From assembly GCF_000745485.1 (NCBI RefSeq), contig NZ_JQJK01000008.1, forward strand, positions 620,001 to 684,000: a DNA stretch of 64,000 nucleotides, written 5' to 3'. This DNA is from Methanobacterium veterum. Its GTDB lineage: Archaea > Methanobacteriota > Methanobacteria > Methanobacteriales > Methanobacteriaceae. The translations under genes were made by a program, and so were the position numbers. Below are positions 36,322 through 46,030 of the stretch, in pieces. Positions within the stretch are counted from its first letter, which is position 1. Each line of letters opens with the position of its first letter. The notes beneath the pieces are model-generated. The model saw nothing but the letters and a program-made list of their open reading frames with translations. It made no database searches and had not been told where the DNA came from.

Positions 36322-36633
36322 ATGAGTATAAGAAGTGCTGCAGCTCGTTTCCACAGAATGTTTAACCAAAGACAAAAATTTGGAATACCTAGAGTCGCTG
36401 CAGTTGTAAACCCCGATAAATGCACCTGTTGTGCCCTCTGCAAAAGCACATGTCCATTTTTATTTAATGCCATTCAGGTTGATAAATTTAATGGAGTTTC
36501 AATAGAGGCTGAAAAATGTGCCGGATGTGGCCGCTGCGAAAAAGCATGCAGAACAAATGCAATTAAAGTAGTTAATCAAAATACAGGAAACGAATTTATA
36601 GAGATAAACACATTTAAAGCAAGGATGAGGTAA
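36322..36633 (+). CDS. 2[4Fe-4S] ferredoxin-like protein within an ABC operon
   Basis: 103 residues. Two cluster motifs: CTCCALCKSTCP (Cx2Cx2Cx3CP with an extra Cys) and CAGCGRCEKACR. The N-terminal 35 residues are basic (RSAAARFHRMFNQRQK). The gene sits between the ATPase and permease genes with gaps of 4 bases on both sides, so it is certainly in the same transcript. Its role may be electron supply or redox sensing for the exporter or an unlinked partner; I know of no established ferredoxin role in such exporters. Confidence 0.9.
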   Translation: MSIRSAAARFHRMFNQRQKFGIPRVAAVVNPDKCTCCALCKSTCPFLFNAIQVDKFNGVSIEAEKCAGCGRCEKACRTNAIKVVNQNTGNEFIEINTFKARMR

Positions 36634-36637
36634 AAAC

Positions 36638-37822
36638 ATGGACGCAATGAAGATGTTAAAAGACAGTTATCATGTAATGGCTAAGGACATGCTTGAACTT
36701 AGGCGCAACAAAATGTCTCTGGCAGCCCTTTTTATCATGCCTTTGATTTTCCTGGTCATGTTCGGTTTCATTTTCCCAACTGGTAACACTCAATTGAACA
36801 TGCCAGTAGGGCTGGTTAACCTAGATCATGGACAGGGAAGTAGCGAATTCATAGCACAGCTTGAAACAGTTAATAATAACACCCATTATATGGCATTAAC
36901 GAACTTCACGGGTGTTGATGATGCCATGACACAGGTAAAAGAAGGAAAACTATCAGGTGTAATTATTATACCGCAGGGATTCTCCGATAATATAACAAAT
37001 GGAAAATCTGGTACTTTCACGGCTTATATTGATAACAGTATACCCCAAAGCTCAGCACAGATCCAACAAGCGCTATCAAGTACAGTAATTAATATGAACA
37101 ACATTAAAGCAGAAGCCAACGTCATGACCTTGAGTAAGGCTACAAATCAGATCGTTAATCCCCAGGCGATGATTTTCCCTTATACTCCAAATGTCGAGAC
37201 ATCTATACCTGGCCAGACAAATTACTTCAACTTCCTGGCACCTGGACTGATGATCATGATTGTGATGATGTCAGTTATGACAGGTATTCCGGAAGCCATT
37301 TCCAAAGAAAAGGAAATAGGTACATTTGACGGGATGCTATCTGCACCTATTAGTCAGATATCTGTTATAATCGGTAAAACTGCCGCATTATGTACAAGAG
37401 GTCTAATTCAATGTGTAATAATACTTGCAATCGCGATACTCCTCTTTGGAGTCACTATTCAGGGAAATATCCTGCTGGCATTCTTCATGCTTCTCCTTGG
37501 GATATTCAGCTTCATAGGAATTGGAATAATGGCCATTTCCATGTCTGGAGACCAGGCATCAAGTACAATGATCGTGAACCTGCTGATGTTCCCAATGATG
37601 TTCCTTGGAGGTGTATTCTACCCAATTCAGCAGATGCCCTGGTTCATGCAGATTATTTCGCAGTTTATTCCCCTGACATATGCTGCAGATGCAATGCGTA
37701 AAATAATGCTCTTGAACGCAGGTATCGGTGAGGTAATGACACAGATAGTCATACTTATAGTGTTTGGTATCGTTACAATGGCTATTGCCGTACCATTATT
37801 CAGAAAATCAATGACAAGATGA
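36638..37822 (+). CDS. ABC-2 type permease
   Basis: 394 residues. One N-terminal span (LAALFIMPLIFLVMFGFIFPT), a large extracytoplasmic loop (about 50-200, with LVNLDHGQGSSEFIAQL and IIIPQGFSDNI as in the YhgE/Pip-like loops), then five C-terminal spans (MIMIVMMSVMTGIPEAI, CVIILAIAILLFGVTI, ILLAFFMLLLGIFSFIGIGI, IVNLLMFPMMFLGGVF, IVILIVFGIVTMAIAVPL). Exports an unknown compound. Third gene of the padR-controlled operon. Confidence 0.93.
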   Translation: MDAMKMLKDSYHVMAKDMLELRRNKMSLAALFIMPLIFLVMFGFIFPTGNTQLNMPVGLVNLDHGQGSSEFIAQLETVNNNTHYMALTNFTGVDDAMTQVKEGKLSGVIIIPQGFSDNITNGKSGTFTAYIDNSIPQSSAQIQQALSSTVINMNNIKAEANVMTLSKATNQIVNPQAMIFPYTPNVETSIPGQTNYFNFLAPGLMIMIVMMSVMTGIPEAISKEKEIGTFDGMLSAPISQISVIIGKTAALCTRGLIQCVIILAIAILLFGVTIQGNILLAFFMLLLGIFSFIGIGIMAISMSGDQASSTMIVNLLMFPMMFLGGVFYPIQQMPWFMQIISQFIPLTYAADAMRKIMLLNAGIGEVMTQIVILIVFGIVTMAIAVPLFRKSMTR

Positions 37823-37963
37823 ATAATAGCTAAAACAGGGTTTAATTAAAAAAGATATTTAATGTTTGAAATTGTGGATTAAACCCCCATTCAAACATTT
37901 ATTTAAAAATTAGGAGGACTACATACTATAAAATATAATTTTAAAGTTTAGGAGGGAACAATT

Positions 37964-38431
37964 ATGGAATTTGAGAACACAATAAGAAGAATTATTGAAA
38001 AAGAGTGTGAAGATTATTATTTAGGCATTGCAGACTTGTCCCTTGCAGAAAATGACATACTTAAACAGTATGAATCATTTTTTGATGAGTATCCTCGAGC
38101 AATATCCATTGGAATTACATTACCTTATACAGCCACACGTAAAACAGTAGATAAAAATACCAAAGTTTATAATGAAACCAACCAACAATTAAACGCAATT
38201 ACGACGAGTTTAAGCAAATTACTGCAACAAAAGGGATATAAAACTCTATCCATCCCTAAAACAGAAAAAGTAGATGATAATAACTTTATTTCATTACATA
38301 AACTGGCTGCAAATGTGGCAAATCTTGGAGAAATTGAAAAAAATGGTTTATTGATAACACCAGAAGCAGGTTCTGGAGTTAATTGGGGTACAATACTTAC
38401 GGATGCCCCCCTTGAAGCGGCCAATCAATGA
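37964..38431 (+). CDS. N-terminal part of QueG-like Fe-S reductase (truncated form)
   Basis: 155 residues. ISIGITLPYTATRK, LSKLLQQKGYKTLSIP and the end GLLITPEAGSGVNWGTILTDAPLE match the N-terminal domain of epoxyqueuosine-reductase-like proteins, in which that last segment leads into a double [4Fe-4S] cluster domain. Here the protein stops at PLEAANQ just before the cysteines, so no cluster ligands exist. AGGAGGGA precedes ATG 37964. Either a genuine short homolog or a truncated gene. Confidence 0.7.
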   Translation: MEFENTIRRIIEKECEDYYLGIADLSLAENDILKQYESFFDEYPRAISIGITLPYTATRKTVDKNTKVYNETNQQLNAITTSLSKLLQQKGYKTLSIPKTEKVDDNNFISLHKLAANVANLGEIEKNGLLITPEAGSGVNWGTILTDAPLEAANQ

Positions 38432-38444
38432 ATTTTAAAGTGGG

Positions 38445-39014
38445 ATGAAAATGTTTACAAACTTAAGATTGAACATGCTAAATAAAAAAGCTGCTTCACT
38501 TGAAAACAGACCAGAAGAAGTTTTAAAGAATCTAAATATACATAAAGGAGATATTATTGGAGATGTTGGTGCTGGAGGAGGATATTTTACCTTTGAATTT
38601 TCCAAAAAAGTAGGGAAAAAGGGCAGAGTATACGCAATTGATACCAACCAGAAATCACTGGCTTTTATAGATAATAAGTCAAAAAAAGAGATGATTAATA
38701 ATATAAAACCAGTATTAGCTAATGAAAAAGGGTTTTTATTGCCCGAAACAGCAGATATATTCTTTTTAAGGAATGTATTTCATCATCTCCCAGAACCTGT
38801 TGAATACTTTAAAAATATAAAACAATTTTTAAAAAAAGATGGAAAAATAGTTATAATGGATTATAAAAAGGAACAATCCCGCTTTGTAGGTATGTTCGGA
38901 CATTATACTCCCGAAAAAACTGTGATAGACATCATGAAGAAAGCAGGATTTGATGCATCAGAAAAATTTGGTTTCTTACCAAGGCAATCGTTTATTATAT
39001 TCAAAATAAAATAA
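38445..39014 (+). CDS. class I SAM methyltransferase
   Basis: 189 residues. IGDVGAGGGYFTFEF is motif I, YAIDTNQKSLAFI motif II and ADIFFLRNVFHHLPEPVEYF the motif-III region, LKKDGKIVIMDYKKEQS the post-III loop. Belongs to the UbiE/arsenite-methyltransferase-like group; substrate unknown. It starts 13 bases after the QueG-like gene and is followed 50 bases later by another methyltransferase, so these may be one unit. GTGGGATGA precedes the ATG. Confidence 0.9.
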   Translation: MKMFTNLRLNMLNKKAASLENRPEEVLKNLNIHKGDIIGDVGAGGGYFTFEFSKKVGKKGRVYAIDTNQKSLAFIDNKSKKEMINNIKPVLANEKGFLLPETADIFFLRNVFHHLPEPVEYFKNIKQFLKKDGKIVIMDYKKEQSRFVGMFGHYTPEKTVIDIMKKAGFDASEKFGFLPRQSFIIFKIK

Positions 39015-39063
39015 TTTCCATAAATGGCAAATGAAAATAATAAACAAATACTGAAGGGAAAAT

Positions 39064-39693
39064 ATGTTAAAAAATAAAGCAGATAATTATAAAGAAAAAT
39101 CAAAGAAGAGTTTCAATCAACAGGCTGAAAACTACGACGCAGGGTATTATGGAAAGCACGCTAATGCCCTATATAACACTGTACTTCAGAAATTAAACCA
39201 ATTTTCCTTTAATAAACTTTTAGATGTAGGATGTGGTACAGGAAACCTCTTATCACTCATATCTTCCAAATATGAAGTTCAAATCGTTGGAATTGACCTT
39301 TCACCAGAAATGTTAAATATTGCTCGAAATAAGCTGGACGAAACTGCAGATTTAAGACTATGCGACTCTGAAAGTCTACCATTCAATGACAACAGTTTTG
39401 ATATGGTCATATGTACTGATTCATTTCATCACTACCCCAATCCTGCAAACGTTTTGGCAGAAGTTAAAAGGGTACTTAAAGCAGGAGGAAATTTCATAAT
39501 TACAGATCCATGGTTAGCTACACCTTTCAGGCAATTTGCTAATATATTCATGCCTTTTAACAAAGATGGAGATATTAAAATTTACGGCGAATCAGAAATT
39601 CGTAAATTACTGGAAAATGCAGGTTTCAATACCATAGAATGGGAGCAATTAAATAAAAGAGCTTTTATAGCCACTGCACATACTACAAATTAA
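39064..39693 (+). CDS. class I SAM methyltransferase (Methyltransf_11)
   Basis: 209 residues. SFNQQAENYDAGYYGKHANALYNTVL is the UbiE-like N-terminus; LLDVGCGTGNLLSLI motif I; VGIDLSPEMLNIARNK motif II; RLCDSESLPFNDNSFDMVICTDSFHHYPNP motif III region; FIITDPWLATPFRQFANIF a helical C-terminal. Likely small-molecule methyl transfer. AGGGAA precedes ATG 39064. Downstream of the 38445 methyltransferase, probably the same transcript. Confidence 0.92.
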   Translation: MLKNKADNYKEKSKKSFNQQAENYDAGYYGKHANALYNTVLQKLNQFSFNKLLDVGCGTGNLLSLISSKYEVQIVGIDLSPEMLNIARNKLDETADLRLCDSESLPFNDNSFDMVICTDSFHHYPNPANVLAEVKRVLKAGGNFIITDPWLATPFRQFANIFMPFNKDGDIKIYGESEIRKLLENAGFNTIEWEQLNKRAFIATAHTTN

Positions 39694-39756
39694 GATTAAA
39701 CAAACAACAGCACACAACCATCACATAAATTAAAATGAAAATATTTGGATAAATAA

Positions 39757-40254
39757 TTAAAATGATTCTATATTTATTTCAAAATTTTCAACAAGATCAT
39801 AAGAATTAAAAAGTTCACTTATTTCTATTTGAGTTACTTCTATTGTTTCAGCATCCACACTATTTGAATGTCCCATTATTTTGTCTAAAAAGCCTTTAGA
39901 TTCATATTCTATAATGATTGTCACTACTCCATATAATTCATCAGAATAATCTATGAATACTTCAACTGCAGCTTTTTTTATGGCCTTTAAAGACATTACA
40001 GCACTATGTATCTTCTTAGATAGAATTCGCTCCATGCTTTCAAGTTCTTTATTATTTAAAGTATCTCGACTATATGATCCTAAAAGTTCATCGATTTCCT
40101 TTTCTTCCATATCTTTGAGCCCATATTTCTCTAAAAGATTATCCCTTTCAGTAAGCTCTTCATTCAGATTATTATTTTCATTATCGGGATCATTATCAAA
40201 CTTTTTCCTTGCTGATGGATCTTCTATTGCTGCTTTGAGTTCATGTATATCCAC
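39757..40254 (-). CDS. acidic hypothetical protein
   Basis: 165 residues, acidic, with an unstructured N-terminal third (DNDPDNENNNLNEELTERDN) and an alpha/beta remainder (ISKKIHSAVMSLKAIKKAAVEVFIDYSDELYGVVTIIIEYESKGFLDKIMG…). No family recognised. GTG 40254 is the start; GGGGAAG lies just upstream. The same frame remains open and protein-like for about 20 more codons upstream (GYGSDLCNAISTAWGSN) but has no start codon there, so an undetected frame error at the N-terminus is possible. Confidence 0.6.
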   Translation of the reverse strand: MDIHELKAAIEDPSARKKFDNDPDNENNNLNEELTERDNLLEKYGLKDMEEKEIDELLGSYSRDTLNNKELESMERILSKKIHSAVMSLKAIKKAAVEVFIDYSDELYGVVTIIIEYESKGFLDKIMGHSNSVDAETIEVTQIEISELFNSYDLVENFEINIESF

Positions 40255-40616
40255 ATTACTTCCCCATGCTGTACTAATAGCATTACATAAATCAGAGCCG
40301 TATCCAACATCTCCAGCATGTTAGTTACAGCATAATTTTTTATACTTAATATAAGTTTAATTTCATCTAATAAATCATTTTAGTAAATACACAAATATGC
40401 AATAGTTAATTAAGCATATTGAACAAATATGGGCTAAAAAATGATAATTACTTATTATTGTACTAATTAGTACCATCTAACTTATTTAGACCAATATTTA
40501 CCAATTTACAACTCTTTAAACTGTTTTGGAGAAATAAAATTTATAATTACTTTTTGGCTGCTAATATCAAATAAAACGATTACGATGACATACAAGTTAA
40601 TTATCATATTATAATT

Positions 40617-40640
40617 AAAAAACCTGAGATATCTCAGGTT
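40617..40640 (-). terminator. intrinsic terminator of ribB
   Basis: Perfect 20-base palindrome AACCTGAGATATCTCAGGTT (40621-40640); read leftwards it is followed by a run of T. This is the stem plus U-tract form of bacterial rho-independent terminators, about 45 bases beyond the ribB stop. Archaeal terminators normally need only U-runs, so a stem this perfect suggests bacterial origin. Confidence 0.85.
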
Positions 40641-40683
40641 TCCACAAATATCTTATTAATTTTAGCCAGTTAAGATTTTAGGC

Positions 40684-41340
40684 TCAGTTTAAGCTGTTCA
40701 GTTCAACCTGCTTACGGTAGTTAACCATATCTTCAACTGTAACTACAGGCATGCTGTGCTTTACAGCAAAATCTACTATTTCAGGCATGCGTGCCATTGT
40801 CCCATCAGGATTTGTAAGTTCACAGAGAACACCACATGGTTTTAATCCAGCAAGTCCCATCATATCAACAACTGCTTCAGTATGCCCTCTACGTTCCAAT
40901 ACTCCACCAGGACGGGCTCTTAAAGGAAACACATGTCCGGGGTGGTGAAGATCTTCAGGCTGAGCATCATCTGCAATAGCAGTTTTAACTGTTTTAACTC
41001 TATCAGCCGCTGATACACCAGTAGTAACTCCCTCTGCAGCCTCAATAGATATCGTGTAAGCTGTTTTAAAACGGCTTGAATTATTTTCTACCATCATGGG
41101 TAATTCTAATTCATTTACTTTTTCTTCATTGAGACATAAACATACAATACCGCTGCATTCTCGAATAAGCATTGCCATTTGGGCCTCATTAAGGGATTCT
41201 GCAGCAAAAATTATGTCCCCCTCATTTTCTCGTTGCTCATCATCGGTAACTATTATACCTTGACCACAGCGAAGGGAATTTAAAGCATTTTCCACCCTTT
41301 CTACTGAGTTACCGAATTGCGCCAATAAATTTTGATTCAT
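40684..41340 (-). CDS. ribB: 3,4-dihydroxy-2-butanone 4-phosphate synthase
   Basis: 218 residues, monofunctional RibB converting ribulose 5-phosphate to 3,4-dihydroxy-2-butanone 4-phosphate and formate in riboflavin synthesis. [13 protein letters not shown] is the acidic metal/substrate loop; [22 protein letters not shown] and [15 protein letters not shown] the other active-site blocks. From memory the sequence matches E. coli RibB closely along its length, including the N-terminus MNQ-LL-FG…ERVENAL. It is preceded by an FMN riboswitch and followed by a bacterial-style terminator, so the unit looks horizontally acquired. GGAGG precedes ATG 41340. Confidence 0.97.
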   Translation of the reverse strand: MNQNLLAQFGNSVERVENALNSLRCGQGIIVTDDEQRENEGDIIFAAESLNEAQMAMLIRECSGIVCLCLNEEKVNELELPMMVENNSSRFKTAYTISIEAAEGVTTGVSAADRVKTVKTAIADDAQPEDLHHPGHVFPLRARPGGVLERRGHTEAVVDMMGLAGLKPCGVLCELTNPDGTMARMPEIVDFAVKHSMPVVTVEDMVNYRKQVELNSLN

Positions 41341-41376
41341 GGTAATAAACCTCCATTTTTAGTTGACTTACCAGAA

Positions 41377-41391
41377 TCAGGGCAAAAAAAC
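41377..41391 (-). promoter_or_regulatory. possible switching element in the ribB leader
   Basis: Read leftwards, a T7 run is followed by TGCCCTGA. This octamer is exactly complementary to TCAGGGCA at 41586-41593 at the 5' edge of the FMN aptamer, so it could form an alternative helix. The T7 run could terminate transcription by the archaeal mechanism. Structural role is inferred. Confidence 0.45.
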
Positions 41392-41460
41392 ATAGACATG
41401 CCTAGTACTGAATATACCTGAATATTACAAGCATTCAAAACATTACAGACATTCATATTC

Positions 41461-41597
41461 TCTCCCATCCGGACTTTCACCGTCGGCTCTGGATTCTAAC
41501 CAGATCTGCTGACCTCTTTAATAAAAAAGAGCGCTCGCGGGCTTACTAATCTAAATTAGCATACCGCCGGTAGGGAATTCCACCCTGCCCTGAGAAT
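41461..41597 (-). ncRNA. FMN riboswitch (RFN element)
   Basis: Reading leftwards from 41597 the conserved RFN blocks appear in order: CAGGGCAGGGTGGAATTCCC, TACCGGCGGTAT, AAGCCCGCGAGC, a variable stem, then GTTAGAATCCAGAGCCGACGGT and AGTCCGGATGGGAGA. All core boxes that bind FMN are present. It lies 120 bases upstream of the ribB start, in the same orientation, and should repress ribB when FMN is abundant. The FMN riboswitch is mainly bacterial; presence here is unusual. Confidence 0.97.
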
Positions 41598-41750
41598 AAG
41601 TCATTGATACATCACTTTTAATTTAATAAATAATTTTCGCTTAATACCTAAAAATAAATTTAAAATAATTCATCAGGACAGCCTTTTATAAATAAAATTA
41701 ACCTAATCTGCTCTTTACGGATTTATACCAAAAATAAAATTTTAATTTCC

Positions 41751-42896
41751 TTAAATTAAGTCTTTATACTTATCTACAATTTCCTTAAATGAATTTGCGA
41801 TATATGATATCTGCTCTTCGCTGAATCCATAAACACTGCATTTGAACCATTTGGTCTGTCCACGTTTTATTCCAACGATATTTCTCTTTTTAAGTTCTTC
41901 ATACAGGAAAAAGCCCCTTCGCGGATGGTTTTCAGCTATTTTATCAAAGATAGGTGTTTCAAATCTGGTGAGGTCATGTTCTTTTGGTTTTACCCCTATC
42001 TGATGAACACCTTCAATTTCTTCCAGCTGCCTTACAAAATTCCTTGTCTTTTCAACTTCCGTGCCCCAATGCTTGACCCTCTCTGCAACATATGGGAGTG
42101 ATGCCATTAAAGTTACTATTGGAGCTCCCCTACTAGTACATCCAAGCATTTCAATTTCTTTAACTTTATGCCTCTTTGAATGTTTAAGTAAAGCATCCGA
42201 ATATTCTTCCTTCATTCCAAGCACACCAATTGGTCCAGATGCCGCCATGCTCTTATGGCCGCTTCCAACTACAAAATCCATATTTAATGCTTTAGCATCT
42301 ATGGGCAGTCTTCCCATAGAATATGCGCAGTTTAAAATTATAGGGATTCCTGCTTTATGGGCTACATCACCCACTGCTTTTGCATCAGCCAGGTTACCAT
42401 AGTCACCATCCACATGAGTAAGCAAAGAAAGTTTGATATCTATTCCACTGTCAATTGCGTTTTCCAAAGTTTCCCTGTATTTTTCAGGAGTTATTTCATA
42501 TGTAGGATGCCCATTATTTGGAACTTCAATTACATTAATCTTATTTCGCTCTGCAGCAAGATGGGTTGTGTAGTGTGCATTTCCATCTACAATTACAGTA
42601 TCGCCAGGTTCACATAACGCATGCATTATTGCAAATTTACTTTCCCTTGCACCATGTGTAGTTCTTACCTCATCAACATTGATAAATTTCGCTAAATCCT
42701 GTAAAAATCCACTTATTGAAGGATTAGGCACTTCATCAAGCCTTCCAGCACAGTAATCACATACACTGTAACCATCAGCATACTCAATTAAAGCTTTTCT
42801 TGCCTCAATAGGAAGCATTCCCCCACGCTGGAGAGGATTTAAGTTCAAATTGTCTCTTTCTGTATTTCGTGTAAGCCCATACTCCTGACATTCCAT
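41751..42896 (-). CDS. pscS: O-phospho-L-seryl-tRNA:Cys-tRNA synthase (SepCysS)
   Basis: 381 residues, PLP-dependent. It converts phosphoseryl-tRNA(Cys) to Cys-tRNA(Cys), with SepRS forming the charged substrate. [23 protein letters not shown] (essential Cys pair), [30 protein letters not shown] and [19 protein letters not shown] with the Schiff-base Lys are all family markers. AGGTGA before ATG 42896 makes this start likelier than GTG 42905. The presence of this enzyme is diagnostic of methanogen-type Cys-tRNA formation. Confidence 0.95.
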   Translation of the reverse strand: MECQEYGLTRNTERDNLNLNPLQRGGMLPIEARKALIEYADGYSVCDYCAGRLDEVPNPSISGFLQDLAKFINVDEVRTTHGARESKFAIMHALCEPGDTVIVDGNAHYTTHLAAERNKINVIEVPNNGHPTYEITPEKYRETLENAIDSGIDIKLSLLTHVDGDYGNLADAKAVGDVAHKAGIPIILNCAYSMGRLPIDAKALNMDFVVGSGHKSMAASGPIGVLGMKEEYSDALLKHSKRHKVKEIEMLGCTSRGAPIVTLMASLPYVAERVKHWGTEVEKTRNFVRQLEEIEGVHQIGVKPKEHDLTRFETPIFDKIAENHPRRGFFLYEELKKRNIVGIKRGQTKWFKCSVYGFSEEQISYIANSFKEIVDKYKDLI

Positions 42897-43013
42897 ATTA
42901 TTCACCTGTATCTCTATTAAATAATTAAAAAAAGATAAAAATATATTAAAAGCATCTATTAATGCTTGATTTAAAGTTAATGATATTTTACTGACTATTT
43001 TACAAATTTGATA

Positions 43014-43931
43014 TTAACTGATCCTCATTAAGTCATCATAAGCTGACAAAGCAGCTACTGCACCTTCTCCACATGCAACCACCCACTGATTAACTCCACC
43101 AGTGATATCACCAGCAGAGTATATCCCTTGAATATTGGTTTTTTGGCTTTTATCAGTTATAATGTAACCATTTTTGTCAGTCTCTAATCCTATATCTTTA
43201 GCTATACCATTTGAAGGTATGTCTCCAACTGCTATAAATATTCCATCAATCGGGTATTCATTTTTTTCATTAGTTTTTTTGTTAAGCAGTACTACACTTT
43301 TTACAAACATGTCACCCTTTATTTCATCTATAACAGAGTCCCAGAACATTGCAATATCTTTTTCTTTTAATTTCTCCTGCAGATATTTTTCAGCCCTAAG
43401 TTCATCCCTTCTATGTGCAACAGCAGTATATGAACCAATGGTATCTAAATATAAAGCTCCCTGAATGGCAGTATTACCTCCACCCACTACTAAAATCCTT
43501 TTACCCATAAACAAAGGTCCATCACAGACTGCACAGTAAAAAACACCTCTTCCAAGGAATTCTTTTTCTCCAGGTGCGTTAAGTTTTCTATGAGTAGTTC
43601 CGGTACACAATATCACTGATTTGGCCTTATATTCTGCTTTCTGGGATGAAACTTTTATTTCGTGGTCGCCAATGATTTCTAATTTTTTGACTTCTTCCAT
43701 TTCATTTATTTTAGCGTACTTCAATGCCTGCTTTTTAGTGTAGTCTATTAATACTTTACCAGAAACTAATTCAAATCCTGGATAATTTTCCATATTAGGA
43801 ACCATCAGTCCGGCTCCACCTGCAAGCTGTTTTTCAAGTATTAATGTCTTTAATCCCTGCCTTCCAGCATAGATTCCTGCTGTCAGCCCGGCAGGCCCTG
43901 ATCCTATAATAATAACATCATATTCATCCAT
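43014..43931 (-). CDS. trxB: thioredoxin reductase
   Basis: 305 residues. [23 protein letters not shown] binds [14 protein letters not shown] carries the redox Cxx[22 protein letters not shown] is the NAD(P)H loop; [27 protein letters not shown] closes the FAD domain. In methanogens related proteins use NADPH or F420H2 as donor; which one cannot be read reliably here. GGTGAT is ahead of ATG 43931. Probable electron donor to the thioredoxin-like proteins of this genome. Confidence 0.95.
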   Translation of the reverse strand: MDEYDVIIIGSGPAGLTAGIYAGRQGLKTLILEKQLAGGAGLMVPNMENYPGFELVSGKVLIDYTKKQALKYAKINEMEEVKKLEIIGDHEIKVSSQKAEYKAKSVILCTGTTHRKLNAPGEKEFLGRGVFYCAVCDGPLFMGKRILVVGGGNTAIQGALYLDTIGSYTAVAHRRDELRAEKYLQEKLKEKDIAMFWDSVIDEIKGDMFVKSVVLLNKKTNEKNEYPIDGIFIAVGDIPSNGIAKDIGLETDKNGYIITDKSQKTNIQGIYSAGDITGGVNQWVVACGEGAVAALSAYDDLMRIS

Positions 43932-44142
43932 CAGATCACCTTAAGTCACTAATTATAGTGAATAATCTAAATTATTCTGTAATTTTAAAGAATTTAAACA
44001 GACCACCATACAATTAAAGCGCGTAAATACAGTTAAAATGGATGATTTCGAGCATCTATTTATCCACTAAAAAAACAGCGGTTTTAGGTGCTCTAAATCA
44101 AATTTAACGCTTTTAATCCATTATTCATTTTTTTAAGTTAAC

Positions 44143-46008
44143 TCATTCTATATTCTGTAACTTATCCCTCAAAAGTTTATTCACAAGCTTCCCATCAGCT
44201 TTCCCCTTTAACTTTTTCATGGACATACCCATAAGAGGACCCATAGCACCCATTCCACGTTCTTCTACCATTTTCTTATTTGAGAAAACTATTTCAGCTA
44301 TTATCTCTTCAACATCACCTTCAGACAGCATCATTAAATTCAAACTTTCTGCTGCTTCTTGTGGTGAATTGCCCTCACTGCACACATTTGCTAAAATCTG
44401 AGGAAGTGCATCTTTTGATATTTGACCATTTTCTAAAAGTTCAAATGCCTCAAGCAAAATGCTGTTATTCAATTCATCTATGCTGCATCCATCCCTTTTT
44501 AGTTCCTTTAAAGTATAAGCTAAAGTTGATGCTATCGTTGTAGAATCCACACCAGATTCTGCTTTGATTTCTTCAAAACTGTCAGCCCTATTTCTCCTTA
44601 CAAGCTGTTTTGCAAGGTCTTCACTTAAATTATACTGTTTAATTATCCTAACTTTCTTTTCATCTGGAAGTTCTGGTAAATCAGACTTTATATCATCAAG
44701 CAGCTCTTTTGATACGCTGATTGCAGGAATATCTGTTTCCACATACATTCTGCTTGCTGTTGGAAGTGGTCTCAAATAGTCTGAATTTCCATCAGGCAAT
44801 GCTTTTCTTGTTTCTTCTGGTACTGCTTGAAGTGAGATTTTTGCCCTTCTCTGGACTTCCTGTAAAGCATTGAGGGCTTTTTCTTTTTCATCTGCAATTA
44901 GAATAAAAGCATCTTCATCCCCAATGCCTAAAAACTCATTTATTGCATTAACTTCATCTTCAGTTATGCCATAAGCTGGAAGTTCATCAGTGTGGAACAG
45001 TCCAGATACTCCCATTTTCTTAGCATACCCTGCAAGTTCTGTACCAAATCTTCTACCCGGCTGAATCTCCATTCCTATTAATCCTTTAAAACCATTCAAT
45101 TTAATTGCAAATACGCTCTCAGCTTTTGCGATTATTTTGGATTTAGTTTCTTTTAATAGAGGAGCTATATCATACAATTCATCGTCAACAGATGCATTTC
45201 TATTATTCAATTCATCCTTTATTTTTAAAAGGTTTATCTGCCTGGTCACTTCATTTTCAACCATTGTAGACATAAGATCTAAATCTTGAACTCCTTTTAG
45301 CTCGACCCTTGCACCTTCTCGGATTGATATATTCAAATCCTGGCGTATAGTTCCTATTCCTCTTTTAACTTTAGTACTCCTAAGTACTTGTCCTATATGG
45401 TATGCAACTTCTTTTACCTGTTCAGGGTGAGTTATAGAAGGTGCGGTTGTTATTTCAACAAGAGGAATTCCAAGCCTGTCCAGCCTGAAGTTAACTTTAC
45501 CCTTCTCCTGTCCAATTCTTCTTGCGGCATCTTCTTCAAGACATAAAACGTCAATCTGGACATTTCCATATTTTGTTTCCAGAACACCTTCTGTTGCAAC
45601 AAGACCTGTTCTCTGGAAACCACCAGTATTACTTCCATCTATTACCTGTTTCCTCATGGTATGGAATTCATCCACAACATGCATATTGAGGAGTGTTGCT
45701 ATTATTAAGGATACTTCAAGTGCTTCCCTATTTAATGGATGTGGAGGTTCTTCATCTGCTTCAACAAGGCAAGTTTCATGTGCATAAGCATCATAGATGA
45801 AATTTAGTTTTCTTCGTGCCTCTTCAAATGCAGCCCGGTCTATTTTCCCAAGTTCACTTTGTGTAGGTCTTAAATTCCTTAAAATTTTAAATTCTGGTTC
45901 TTTATCAGTAAGATTACAATCGCATGGGCAGAATAACTTTTCTTTCGTATTCAACTGCTGGTGTACTTCAAGACCCATTTTAAGTCCAAGTTTTTCATAA
46001 TCAATCAT
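44143..46008 (-). CDS. gatE: Glu-tRNA(Gln) amidotransferase subunit E
   Basis: 621 residues. Archaea-specific subunit that phosphorylates Glu on misacylated tRNA-Gln and accepts ammonia from Gat[17 protein letters not shown](x)CNL near the N-terminus, EVDAIN… of the AspRS-like insert, and the Yqey-like C-terminal helices ([32 protein letters not shown]) are all seen. ATG 46008 follows GGTGAT; the in-frame longer start at 46029 overlaps that site. It follows gatD by 22 bases in the same transcript. Confidence 0.97.
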   Translation of the reverse strand: MIDYEKLGLKMGLEVHQQLNTKEKLFCPCDCNLTDKEPEFKILRNLRPTQSELGKIDRAAFEEARRKLNFIYDAYAHETCLVEADEEPPHPLNREALEVSLIIATLLNMHVVDEFHTMRKQVIDGSNTGGFQRTGLVATEGVLETKYGNVQIDVLCLEEDAARRIGQEKGKVNFRLDRLGIPLVEITTAPSITHPEQVKEVAYHIGQVLRSTKVKRGIGTIRQDLNISIREGARVELKGVQDLDLMSTMVENEVTRQINLLKIKDELNNRNASVDDELYDIAPLLKETKSKIIAKAESVFAIKLNGFKGLIGMEIQPGRRFGTELAGYAKKMGVSGLFHTDELPAYGITEDEVNAINEFLGIGDEDAFILIADEKEKALNALQEVQRRAKISLQAVPEETRKALPDGNSDYLRPLPTASRMYVETDIPAISVSKELLDDIKSDLPELPDEKKVRIIKQYNLSEDLAKQLVRRNRADSFEEIKAESGVDSTTIASTLAYTLKELKRDGCSIDELNNSILLEAFELLENGQISKDALPQILANVCSEGNSPQEAAESLNLMMLSEGDVEEIIAEIVFSNKKMVEERGMGAMGPLMGMSMKKLKGKADGKLVNKLLRDKLQNIE

Positions 46009-46030
46009 TAAATCACCGTTAATCATCAAA

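Noticed and set aside
44143..44779. Plus-strand frames opposite gatE
   Set aside because: Shadow frames of a well-supported gene; hydrophobic Ser/Leu-rich products.
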